64,000 nt of DNA from Pohlia nutans. Taxonomy: Eukaryota; Streptophyta; Bryopsida; Bryales; Mniaceae. The position numbers and the translations under genes were made by a program. This document shows positions 35,153 to 45,108 of this stretch, piece by piece; the first letter of the stretch is position 1; the number at the start of each line of letters is the position of its first letter. The notes under the pieces are model-generated. The model was not told where the DNA came from, did not search any database, and saw only the letters and a program-made list of their open reading frames with translations. The DNA is taken from NCBI GenBank assembly GCA_022496805.1, contig CM040099.1:1924501-1988500 (forward strand), read 5' to 3'.

Positions 35153-35836
35153 GTAAACTACGGTATATATCAAACGAAAAAAAAAATCTCTAGAAAATGA
35201 TTATAAAGATAAAAAAAAAAAAATGCTCAGAAACAAGAAAAACCCACGGCCCTTTAGAGGTTAACCCCTCAAGGACCAAGGCTGATTTTCCAAGTTCGAC
35301 CAGCTCATTGTGGAATGAGTATTGATCTTCAATTCTTGAGATTTATTGCGGTGATTCTATGCTCTGTAACAAAGATGGGATAGTAATTTGGGTACTTAGG
35401 TGATGTATAAATCAAAAGATATAGTCATGCAAAGGTCGAAAACCTAACTGCGAGCAGCTCCTGAAAATTTTCATACAATGAGCTATGCATCTGAAATTTT
35501 GCACACAATGAGCTAACACCCTCATGCACACAATTGCAAAATTCAATTTACCAAATTTGAGACTAAATTTAGCATTTTTGGCATTTTCAAAAAGTTTCAA
35601 CTATGGGCAGCAAGCCAAAAAAAAAGGTGCAAGTAACTTTGAAGCTTATAATCTTATTATTGAAGAACCCTGAATGGTTGAAAATTTGTAGGTGGTAATA
35701 AATTCAAGTTGTTTGAAATATCTTACGGTTGGATTAGTCAAAAAGGTCATAGATCAAAAACTATTTGTCTTTTTATAAGAAGGGGTACTTTGAAGTGTTT
35801 GGAGAAAACTGTAACTTTCTAATTCCATCTACATTA
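35153..35836. other. AT-rich spacer with TTAA-type element ends
   Basis: A right end GGCCCTTTAGAGG, a shared TTAA at 35261-35264 and a new left end CCCCTCAAGGACC follow each other directly, as in the chain at 29287. The partner ends could not be assigned. No gene. Confidence 0.45.
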
Positions 35837-35840
35837 TTTA

Positions 35841-36385
35841 ATCCCTAAACGTCCTTACCTCGTCTCTGCATTTGGAGAATTTCAAAGATGTTTTTTTAAC
35901 TTGATATATGAATAAGAATTGTACATTATAAATTTTTTATTCTATCCATACAATTAAATCTAAGATTGTTGTCATAAGTATTTCTTTAGAAAATTTGAAA
36001 TTTGAAACTGAATTTTTTTTTGTAATTTGATTACAAATAAGATATTGATAATTTATACATGAAATTTGTTGTGATTGGTTGAAATGTAATACTCTAAGTG
36101 TAGTGATTTTTGGAGATTTTTTGGTTGCTTAATTTTATGAGTTGACTTTTTTTAAATCATTTTTACATTGAAATTTTTGAAATTTTGGGTGAATCATTGC
36201 AACATGAAATGAGGCATAAAATTTTCACAAATCATCCCCTTTCTTATTGGATTACACATGCACAAAGCTAAATTTCCATAAAATTTATAGTAAAAATCCA
36301 CATTACAAAAAGTCAATGACAGATGAGAAAAATATGTTTGATTTTGTGCATCGTCCAATTTGTAGTGAGTTGGATGGTGTTGGGG
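35841..36385. mobile_element. TTAA-type element, family D, uninterrupted copy
   Basis: 545 bp between TTAA at 35837-35840 and TTAA at 36386-36389. Ends TCCCTAAACGTCC and GTTGGGG. At 36152 it keeps a single TTAA where the copy at 7218 carries a family C insertion. Confidence 0.75.
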
Positions 36386-36646
36386 TTAAAAGATAATTTT
36401 AATATATCATGCCTCTTTAGAAGCTGCATTGAGGATGCTCTAACCATATAACATCTTTCCCATTGAGGTCGTTTTCAGTAAAGGAATTTAATGCTAAAAA
36501 TGAGATTGCTAGCTATTGTAATGTTGGAGGAAATATAGATGTGGAACTATTGTCATAGTCGATAGCTAAGGCAGTTGTAGTTGTCTTGAGAGCAAAGAGA
36601 GAGGAGAGGAGAAAAAGGAAGCATGTACTTGAAATTCGTGGTGAAG

Positions 36647-36752
36647 ATTCCAATGTTGGTGTTGGTAGAGAATACAACGTTGATGTTGGTGGAGATTCTA
36701 ATGTTGGTATTGGTGGAGATTCCGATGTTGGTGTTGGTGGGGATACCAACAT
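36647..36752 (+). repeat. 24-bp tandem repeat within a short ORF
   Basis: About four units of GG(A/T)GATTC(T/C)AATGTTGGT-type sequence. In the frame of the ORF at 36586-36849 they encode repeated VGGDSNVG. The ORF is 87 codons with a basic start (RAKREERRKRKH) and no recognised domain. It may be an exon relic or chance. Confidence 0.5.
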
Positions 36753-36997
36753 GTTTGGTGGACTGGAGGGCTCAAAGAGGAATAACGGTAGTCCAAGGAG
36801 GAGGAACTATATATATTCCATAAAGGAGGAGGATATATCCATAGCCTAGGAAGAACTATTATCGGTCTTGTAAACCAAAATTGCAAGACTAGAACACCAT
36901 CCTGCATGTCAACCTGAATGACTATTAATGCATCAATCTTCCTATTGATATGTCATCACACATGCAGGTTCATGCACACATGCAGGTTCATGCTATA

Positions 36998-39900
36998 CTG
37001 TGAACCGTTGAAACGGCTCACTTAGCGTTGAATTCTTAGTTCGATAGTTTGTGGATGTTTAGTGATTTATATTTGTCTAACCGGAACATTTTAGCCGGTC
37101 AGACAAATTCCTGGATTCTTGTGCCTTAGTATCTGGTTTTTATCGATAATTATTAGATTCCTTTTTATCTAGATAAATTAGTGTGTTTAGTTACGTTTAC
37201 CGATTTAATTTTGTGATTATGTGCAATTGGGCCGTTTGCCCTTTTGTTTTATTCTATGATTTTGTTCTATGAGGTTTGATTTGCATTTTTAGTTCGTGAA
37301 TTTGGTCTAGTTTATTAGTCTATTCTGCGAGTTATCCTAGTTATTCTTTTTGGCTCATTATTTTAGCCCTATTGGTTTAGCTTTATCTGGTTAGGCTATT
37401 GTTGAGTTTGTTCTCTAGTTCCTTGATGAGGTTTATTATAGATTCTTGGTTTAGTAGAGTGTGTGAATTGTACTCTCAATTAAGTGGGAGTTTAGTGGTA
37501 GTTTAAGGTTTGGATGAAGTGGATGGATGAAGTTTTGGGTGGGATGCAAGTCCCACCCGGTCGCTTCTGTTTGGGAGTTAGTTGTGTCTGTGCGGAGAGA
37601 GTTGGGAGTGAGAGCTCCGTTTGAGATCTGTTTTTTTGGAAGAAGTTCTAATTGGGAAAAAATGCATAAAAATTAGTACAGAGATTATTGAGATTATTGA
37701 GATTAGTGAGGTTGGCTTGGTGAGCGTTATTTGGGACTTGGGGAAAGGAGTTCGATTTGCTTGGGAAGTGATCTGTGAGTCCAAGGGAACGAGTAACAGG
37801 GACAACACGATCACGAAGGAGACGAATTGGGGGCGACGACAACGAGTACAGCACCGGAGGACGAGGCGCCGGCATCTGCGGCGGGGGCTTCAGCGGCAGG
37901 GGAGAACCGGCGACCTCGGCGCCGACGATTCCACCGCGGGGAACCAGAAGGACGAAGAGGGCGACGATCACGATCAGGATCACGATCACGAGGACAGGGC
38001 CAGGAAAAGACGACGGTGACTGGGGATTGAGGGCGAGCGAGGCGCTCAGCCCGAGCGGTGATCGTGAAGGGCGACGACCTGCAAGGGCGGAGCTTCACCG
38101 ACGGAACGGCGGCAGCAGACGAAGAAAACGACCAAGGCGAAGAACCCAGAACAGGAAGACGAAGATCACCAAGGTGATCACGACCAGCACCGAGGCGGAG
38201 GCGATCACGAAGCAAGACACACGATCACGACCACAGCTCCTCTGTCCCTGCGCTCCCTCCCCGTGTGATATTACGGAGGGGCCAGGGTGCCATTAAAGAG
38301 GGAGATAATCCCCTCTTTGCTTTCCCATGTTTTGCCCTTGGTTTATTTTGAAATAACTTAGGATTGATTAGGAGGCTAGTTTAAGACTCTTACTTAATTG
38401 AAGTTGGTAATTTTGTTTACCTAAAAAACCCTTGTTGTGTATTTATCTTATTTTCTCCTATTTGCTTGAGTTGTTGAGCTTTGTGTTGATGATTGTGTGT
38501 TTGTTGTACTTGTGTGGATGTTGTATTGAATTGGTCCGGTGAGGGTTCTAGCGCGGAAGCGCTGTCCAATTTCACCGGGCCAATCAAGTATCTTTGTGCA
38601 AATTAGGGTTTGGAAAGGGTTTTGGGCACGACGCGGAAGCGTTGCCCAAATTTTCCCACAAAACCCTAATTGTTTGCAAATTGGGTTGTTGGAAGCACAA
38701 AGGTGCTTATTGTTCTTAGGATGTTCTTGCAAGGAGAGAAAATTGACAAAAACTCCCAAGTGTGGAAGTTTAGCGTCCTTGCGAATGTCATGGTTGTGCT
38801 GTAATTTTTGGATGCAAGTCAAAAAACCTAAAAAACAAGCCCTAATTTCCAATTCTAAGCTCGATCTAGTGCACAAAGTGCGTAGGGTGGATTGGGAAGG
38901 GTTAGAGTCAATTAGGTACTCGTGCATGGTCCAAATCGACCATTTACAAGTGCTGCCAATTCTTGCAATTTTACCCGCTCGTCCCCTTTTCCCTACTTTT
39001 CACCATTTTGGTTAGCATTTACCGACACAAACGCCAATTTATTTAGGAGTCCATTGCTTGCGGCCGCATTTCACCTACTTTCCGGCCGGACATGTGGGCC
39101 TTTGACCGGCGACGGTCAAAACGCTCATATATTTGGTGCGTCTGCCGGGAGGTGGGTGTTAGGTTTTAAATTCGTGGTCAATTGTTTCATGTTTTGATAG
39201 GTTTTTGGACAATTTGGAGCAAAAGGGCAGATTACTATTTATAGTAATCTGTGATTTGGAGGGCCACTTTCAAAATTTGAATGGTTTTATTGAAACTTTC
39301 ATCCCAAAGTATTGTTTTGCTTTTGATTTTTATTGTTGCATGATTAATATTTCCTTGTGATTAGAATTGTTTTGTTTCATCTTTGGAATTGTTTGCGTTG
39401 TTATTTTATTTTTTATTTTTTTTGTGATTAGAGTAGTCTTGCTTTGTTATTAGATTTATGTTGCTATTTTATTAGATTTGCATTGTTTTTGTGCTTGTAT
39501 TATCGTGGTGGATTTTGTAGGTACGCTTGAACCGGTTTTTGTGTACTTTTGTCGTCTATGTTGTTGGGGGTGGGGTGTCGTGGTTTTGAGTTACCGTCCA
39601 AGTAATTGGACATCAAGGGGAGTTTTCCCCTTGTATCTTGTAGTCGGTTGAGAAGGCTAAGGGCAGATTACTATTAATAGTATTTTTACCCACTTCACAC
39701 TCTCGACGCCCGGGGAGTATTTGTAAAATACATCGTGCCCTACCCTAGTAGGATGGGACCCCGGTAGTAGTCCTTTTTGGGCGAAAGAAAATTGTTACCA
39801 CTACTTGAGTGGGATTTTCTCGTGTGTAGTTTGTGAGGACTCTTCACAAACGAAAGTGTAGTTCACTGTTGTTGGGTGAGCTATACTTGTGTGTAGTTGC

Positions 39901-40420
39901 ATTGAATTTTATAGGTTTTTGGTATACGGTGAGGTCGGGTTAATGGCCGGCGCGACCGTTTTTGTCGTTGGAAATTGAAATCGTTGGCAGTGATGCCCCA
40001 ACGGTTTTAAGAGTTTGTTGATGCAGGTTGAACTCACAGGTTGCCCTAAACCCGTCCATCGAGACTTTTGTAGTTATCCATGTGTTGATTTAATCGGAAA
40101 TTTTAAAATTCATTGTATCCCTTGTAGACACCGCACGAGGTGTCGTTTATGTTCACATTTGATAGGTTGACTTTGCCGACGACAACGTCGTTGGCCGTCG
40201 CCTTATACTTTGGTTGATGGGTGTGAAGCAAACTAAGAGGTCGATTTTGCGGATGACAACGTCATTTGCCGCCGCCTCATAAGTGAGCTACCCCGTGTTT
40301 CCGTGCATAATAGAGTCCCTTTTTTTTTATTCATTGTTGTCCATTTATCTTAGAAAATGTTGTCCTAGAAGAACCCTTATTGATCAAAATTGGTTTTTGT
40401 TGAACCGGTTGTGATCAATT
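36998..40420 (+). mobile_element. Candidate LTR-retrotransposon 5' region
   Basis: No gag or pol frame is visible. The basis is a primer-binding-site-like motif TGGTGCGTCTGCCGGGAG at 39134-39151, which resembles the TGGYGCCGTYGCCGGG type that follows 5' LTRs of plant Ty3/gypsy elements. Upstream sequence (from around TGTGAACCGTTGAAACGG at 36999) could be an LTR and the downstream 1.3 kb an untranslated leader. A second LTR was not found, so the element would be partial or non-autonomous. Confidence 0.3.
37795..38240. other. GC-rich island of unknown origin
   Basis: About 445 bp of strikingly GC-rich sequence in an AT-rich setting, open in several frames on both strands. It has repeated GATCACGATCA motifs. 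The minus frame reads a hydrophobic run VIVILIVIVALFVLLVP then a Pro-rich stretch. The plus frames are Arg-rich. Nothing was recognised. It could be a captured gene fragment or a GC-rich LTR component. Confidence 0.4.
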
Positions 40421-40423
40421 TAG

Positions 40424-40696
40424 TTGGCGGGCAAGCTGTACGCGGCGTGGCTGCAGCAGGACGACTTCTTCCTGTTCCCGCAGGGGCTGGTGCACTTCAT
40501 CCTCAACAGCGGCGCCGCGCCGGCCACCACGTTGTCCATCCTGGGTGCGCAGAACCCCGGCATCCTGTTCGTGGCGCCGGCGCTGTTCGGGTCCAGCCCG
40601 CACGTCGACAGCCCGCTGCTAGCCAAGGCGTTCGCCACCACCGTGCCCACCGTGGACGCCATCAAGAAGGCGTTCCAGCCCGGGGGGGCCCCGTAA
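40424..40696 (+). pseudogene. Germin-like protein C-terminal fragment
   Basis: Ninety codons matching the last 40% of a germin-like protein, a secreted cupin of the cell wall, often with oxalate oxidase or superoxide dismutase activity. The second germin box is clear (FLFPQGLVHFILNSG, with the metal-binding His), followed by the usual C-terminal pattern AQNPGILFVAPALFGSSP, LLAKAF and a stop at 40694. The N-terminal cupin half, with the first metal-binding box, is absent. The fragment starts abruptly after an acceptor-like TTTAG. GC content is far above that of the other genes here, with nearly all third positions G or C. A family F MITE begins 7 bp after the stop. Most likely a captured or truncated gene piece. 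A distant 5' exon outside the sequence inspected cannot be excluded. Confidence 0.8.
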
Positions 40697-40741
40697 TCCA
40701 ACATAACATACAGGGCCGCTTCACACTATGGCCGTCCAAAA

Positions 40742-41705
40742 CACGCAATTCGCTATTTATGCACTTGGTCAAGTGCGCTCATTTCATAAACATATTTGAC
40801 TTTAAAAAAAACCGGTGAAAAAGTTATCTAAAAAACATCAATGTTGTCTTTTTACAATCACTTAAATTGTAAATAAATAATTATTTTAATTATTTTTTAT
40901 TCTTATCTTTATCTTTTCTTTTATCTTTTCTTTCATCTTTTCTTTTTCAACTTGATTTCTTTCTTGTTTTCTTTCTTCTTTCCCTCTTGTCTTTCTTTTG
41001 TCTTTCTTCTTGTCTTCCTTTTGTCTTCCTTGTCTTTTTTTCTTCTACTTTTTCTTCAGTTGTGGCTGCTGAACCCGAAACAATGGGAGCAAACCCACCA
41101 AAAAAACAATTTAATTTTTTATTTATTATTTTTTTTATTTTTTATTTTTTATTTTATTTTTTATTTTTTTATTTTATTTTTCTCCTTGGGTTGGCTATAA
41201 GGTGCTACTGAACCCTAAATGGCAGTTGCCGAAAAAAAAAAAAAAAAAAAACTGTTTTTTTCTTCTTTTGGTTGGCCGTGGGGTGCTGCTAAACCCTAAA
41301 TGGCAGCCACCCAAAAAAAAAAAAAAAAAAAAAAAAAAGTTTTTTTTTTTTACTTTTTTGACTTTTTTCAAAATTTACTATTTTTAGGCTCTGGGTGCGC
41401 GGCCGCGCACCCAAAGACCCTCCCATCTCCCTCTCATCTTCTTCTCCTCTCCTCACATATATAGAGGAGAGGAGAGGGATGGGAGAAGGAGTGGGAGAAT
41501 GATGAGAAGGACCCTCTCCTCTCCCCTATATATATAAGGAGAGGAAAGAGAGAGAGGGGAGAGAGATAGAGAATGAGATGAAGATGGAAAGAGAGATGAA
41601 GATGGATAGGGAGACAATGATGTAGAGGGAGATTGAAGGATCTTTGGGTGCGCGGCCGCGCACCCAGAGGCTAAAAATAGTAAATTTTGAAAAAAGTCAA
41701 AAAAG

Positions 41706-41744
<39 letters not shown>

Positions 41745-42280
41745 GTGGGGGCGGCCGCCATTTAGGGTTTAGCAGCACCCCACGGCCAACCAAAGGAAGA
41801 AAAAAAAAGTTTTTTTTTTTTTTTTTTTTTTGGCGGCTGCCATTTAGGGTTCAGTAGCACCTCATCCCCAATCCGAAATAAATAAATAAATAAATAAATT
41901 TGTTTTTTGTTTTTTGTTTTTTTCGGTTTGCTCCCATTGTTTCGGGTTCAGCGGCCACAACTGAAGGAAAAGTAGAAGAAAAAAAAGACAAGGAAGACAA
42001 AAAGGAAGACAAGAAGAAAGACAAAAGAAAGACAAGAGGGAGACAAGAAAGAAGACAAGAAAGAAATCAAGTTGAAAAAAAAAAAGATGAAAGAAAAGAT
42101 AAAAGAAAAGATAAAGATAAGAATAAAAAATAATTAAAACAATTATTTGTTTACAATGTAAGGGATTGAAGAAAGACAATAATCGTCGTTTTTAAAAAAA
42201 AAAGTTAGACCAAAAAAATTATGCGCCCGAGAACCAAGTGCATGATTATATGGCCAAGTGCGTAAATAGCGAATTGTGTG
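40742..42280. mobile_element. Foldback element 1
   Basis: 1,539 bp with long inverted arms. The ends CACGCAATTCGCTATTTA and TAAATAGCGAATTGTGTG are followed inwards by CACTTGG, a polypyrimidine or polypurine tract of 150-200 bp, A- or T-runs and AACCCTAAATGGCAG. The core 41393-41670 is bounded by two copies of the palindrome GGGTGCGCGGCCGCGCACCC. Compared with the empty version at 22990, GTCCAAGT appears to be duplicated at the ends with mutations, suggesting an 8-bp target copy. Confidence 0.8.
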
Positions 42281-42347
42281 TTCCAAGTCGAGAGGCCGTG
42301 GGATTGAGAGTCCAAAGAAATCTACTGAAAATAGACAATACACACTA

Positions 42348-42563
42348 CACTAAATAGGTAGATTAGTGTTAGATAATTATAAGATTTGAAAATATTATAG
42401 ATTTTTACTTTTGACAAGAAAAATTACCAAAGACATTGATTCCAATACTATTGAAAAATCCCCATCTTGACCAATATAGAGGGTAAAAAAATTGGTCAAC
42501 AGTAAAAACTTACAACATGTTTATGTAAATTAGTGTATCTAACACTAATCTACCTATTTAGTG
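42348..42563. mobile_element. MITE, family E (reverse), nested
   Basis: 216 bp, TA outside both ends, ends CACTAAATAGGTAGATTAGT and its complement. Same length as the copy at 34935-35150. Confidence 0.85.
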
Positions 42564-43193
42564 TACTAGAAATTCAACTAATTTGTTGATTCAGTCGCGT
42601 TGATTAGGGGCACTTTTATGTTGATTTGGTCGATTTTTTGTTCAAATCAACATAAAAGTGTCTTTGATCAACATGACCGAATCAATAGATTAATTGGATT
42701 TCTAGTAGGGAAAACATTGTTTTTTTTTTTTATAAAAAGAAATCGACGGCCTCTCGAACACAGTTTGGGTTTCCATTCCCGTCCGACCCAAACTTCCTTT
42801 CAAGAGGCCGTAGCCTTAGTTAAAAGTTGATTGATGGAAATCGACGGCCTCTCAAGCTTCGGCCATAGTGTGAAGCGGCCCTCAATAGCCTTCTAAGAAG
42901 TTGTCCTTTAGTTTCATGCATCCACCTCTATATATGGAGTGACCAATGAATTGTAATTGAATGAATTATTGAATCAAATAAACAATCACAAAACATTGTT
43001 GAATTGTAATTGAGTGCTTTCGATTACTGTTCACCATGGTTCAGGGCTCTTGCTTAATGCCACCTGTCCCTATAGCTACTAACGTGATGTGGAATATCCC
43101 ACATCATTTCATTGAGAGGATGAAATGATGTGGGATATTCCACATCATTCTATTGAGGGAAGGCAGTAGTCAAAAAGGCTACTGAATGTTATG

Positions 43194-45108
43194 AACTCCA
43201 TCAATTTGGCGTGATTAGGCCGGAGTACATGCATGTTTGTGTTCAAGGTGAATATGGGCACCTCCTGAAGTTTTTAGGAGGAATAACGTGCGAGTAATAG
43301 GGGATCTGTAGCAGTCGGGGTTTGAGTCTAGTTCAAGGTGAACGTATGGCGAGCAGCTAGTGACGGAGGAAGTTGATGAATGGCGCTATTGGCTGATTTT
43401 TCGAGAGCTAGTGTACGTGCTATATTTAGATTTATAGACTAAATTCTGAGTGTTGAATAACTAATTATCTTGGATGAATATGCCGGAATTCATATGCTGC
43501 AATTTGTAGAGAGGATGCTTGTAGAGTGTGTGAAGATTGCCTGCCAAGCTAGCAGGAGTTGGTTACGGTCACCGAGAGGCTGAAACTCAGGCTTGTGTTT
43601 TGTCCATGATCACCCCGTCATCACTTCCTGCTCTCAAACAGATCCTCAAGAACCCTGATCCGCTTGACACTTCTTGAGCTTCTTTCAATGCTAAACAACA
43701 CTACTCCACTACCTGCATTGCAAAAATATTGTTGCAGGCCCTAAGGTAGGATGTCCTAAAACCACCACCTACCCCAATTATGACATGTAGAGCTTTCTTG
43801 GGGTCACTAGAGTTGAGACTCAAAATCACCAATTTCACTATTTAAGTAGATCAATGGCGAAGAAATAGTTGGTGGTTTTGGGTATTATTATGAGTGAAAA
43901 TTAGTACCACATGGTGTGGACATGGGGAAACCTAGAGGTCTGATTTGGGTCACGAAGTTCTTTTCACTTCAAAAATTTGTATCAATTTGAATATTGGGAA
44001 TTAAATTGCGAAAACTATGCATTCCGTGAGAAATCTTCTTCCAAATAACTGAAAAACATTTCTCATAAATAACCTTGTTAAAATGAGGCCATATTTCTTA
44101 AGTTGGTTTTAGGACATCCTACCTTGGTAACAACCGCACAAGCAATCCACCAGAAGCGGAGGACAAAGAAATTAGAGCGATCCATAGTAACTAAAAACAT
44201 AGTAACAAGGCCATACCATTCAGAAAACCATCTCTTTTATGGGCCGTATGAATGAAACCAGGGTTTATCGTAAAGCCCAGTGTCATCCCCAAATTTGCAC
44301 ATTTAGAGCATCTCCACCAGCAACTCTGAATTGCACTTTGAACGTCAACTAAAAATTATAGGGTATACCATGTAGTTCCCAACCCCAACACCAGACTCTG
44401 CAAATAGTAAGTCGTGGCCCATTCACACCAAGCCCCTGCCGCACTTGCATCTTTTTTCCTAGAATGGAGGAAGGTAAAACTGAGAAACAGAAAAATATTC
44501 AAAGCCTTGTCTTTTCTTGCTCAACTACTATTCAAGCACTATGCAACTGCATTACAATGCCACAAGTAGTAGCCATGCTCCTTTTTTTGCATTCCGTTTC
44601 TTTTTGTCATGCGTTAGAGTAACTTCTAATTGCGTAATTTATATTTCTTGGTTGACAACAGATTCCCTGAAAGTTACTTGATGCATGCATGCTACACCAT
44701 TGGTGTATGTGAATGGGCCATCCCGTATGGAGTGTAATTAAGAAGAGAAGAAACACTAGCTTCAACCGTTTTGAGAGCCCTGAAGTGGATTGTTGTATTC
44801 AATGTCTTCATCCAAACAAATCATTGACCAACCCATGCACATCCATTGTTTTCCAGAGCCAAAGAGCTATCCAGAGTGCTGGTGGAGATGCTCTTACATA
44901 GAACTGTGTCAGGAAGGGGGAATAATCGAGCTATAATACATATTCCTGTCTGTTGTAAATGCTGCAATTTCATCACTATTTTTAGGTTTAGAGTTTAAGC
45001 ACCCCAGGGTTTAGAGTCTCTTGGAGCATTGTCTCCAATTTCTAAAAAGCCAATAATCTACATAACATATTCCTATAACTGCTGCGATTTCTATACTAGT
45101 TTTGGGTA
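43194..45108. other. Spacer downstream of the PLIP gene, with one TIR element
   Basis: An element of about 383 bp at 43743-44125 has inverted ends AAGGTAGGATGTCCTAAAAC and GTTTTAGGACATCCTACCTT, non-coding inside. The rest shows no recognisable gene. ORFs near 44713-44901 have no features. Confidence 0.5.

Larger units (their letters stand above)
40713..42881. mobile_element. Harbinger-like TIR element, host of nested insertions
   Basis: Ends GGGCCGCTTCACACTATGG and CCATAGTGTGAAGCGGCCC, with ACA/TCA as a probable 3-bp target copy. After removing the nested foldback (40742-42280) and family E MITE (42348-42563), the rest matches the 330-bp MITE at 22972-23301 (GTCGAGAGGCCG; GGAAATCGACGGCCTCTC). 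No transposase. Confidence 0.75.
40703..43193. mobile_element. Family F MITE split by later insertions
   Basis: The left stub CATAACATA lies at 40703-40711. The remainder, starting AATAGCCTTC near 42884, runs to the right end CTACTGAATGTTATG at 43179-43193 and contains the paired GATGTGGGATATTCCACATC blocks. The Harbinger-like element at 40713-42881 sits within its left terminus. Confidence 0.7.

Noticed and set aside
38448..39015. Overlapping 158-159-codon ORFs on both strands
   Set aside because: No recognisable domain, no splice context, and both frames are open by composition; the region looks like retroelement leader or LTR sequence.
40952..41211. ORFs of 70-80 codons rich in Phe, Leu and Ser (also at 41862-42179, 61935-62279, 62823-63176)
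   Set aside because: They are translations of the polypyrimidine arms of the foldback elements, mirrored on the other strand, with no domain.
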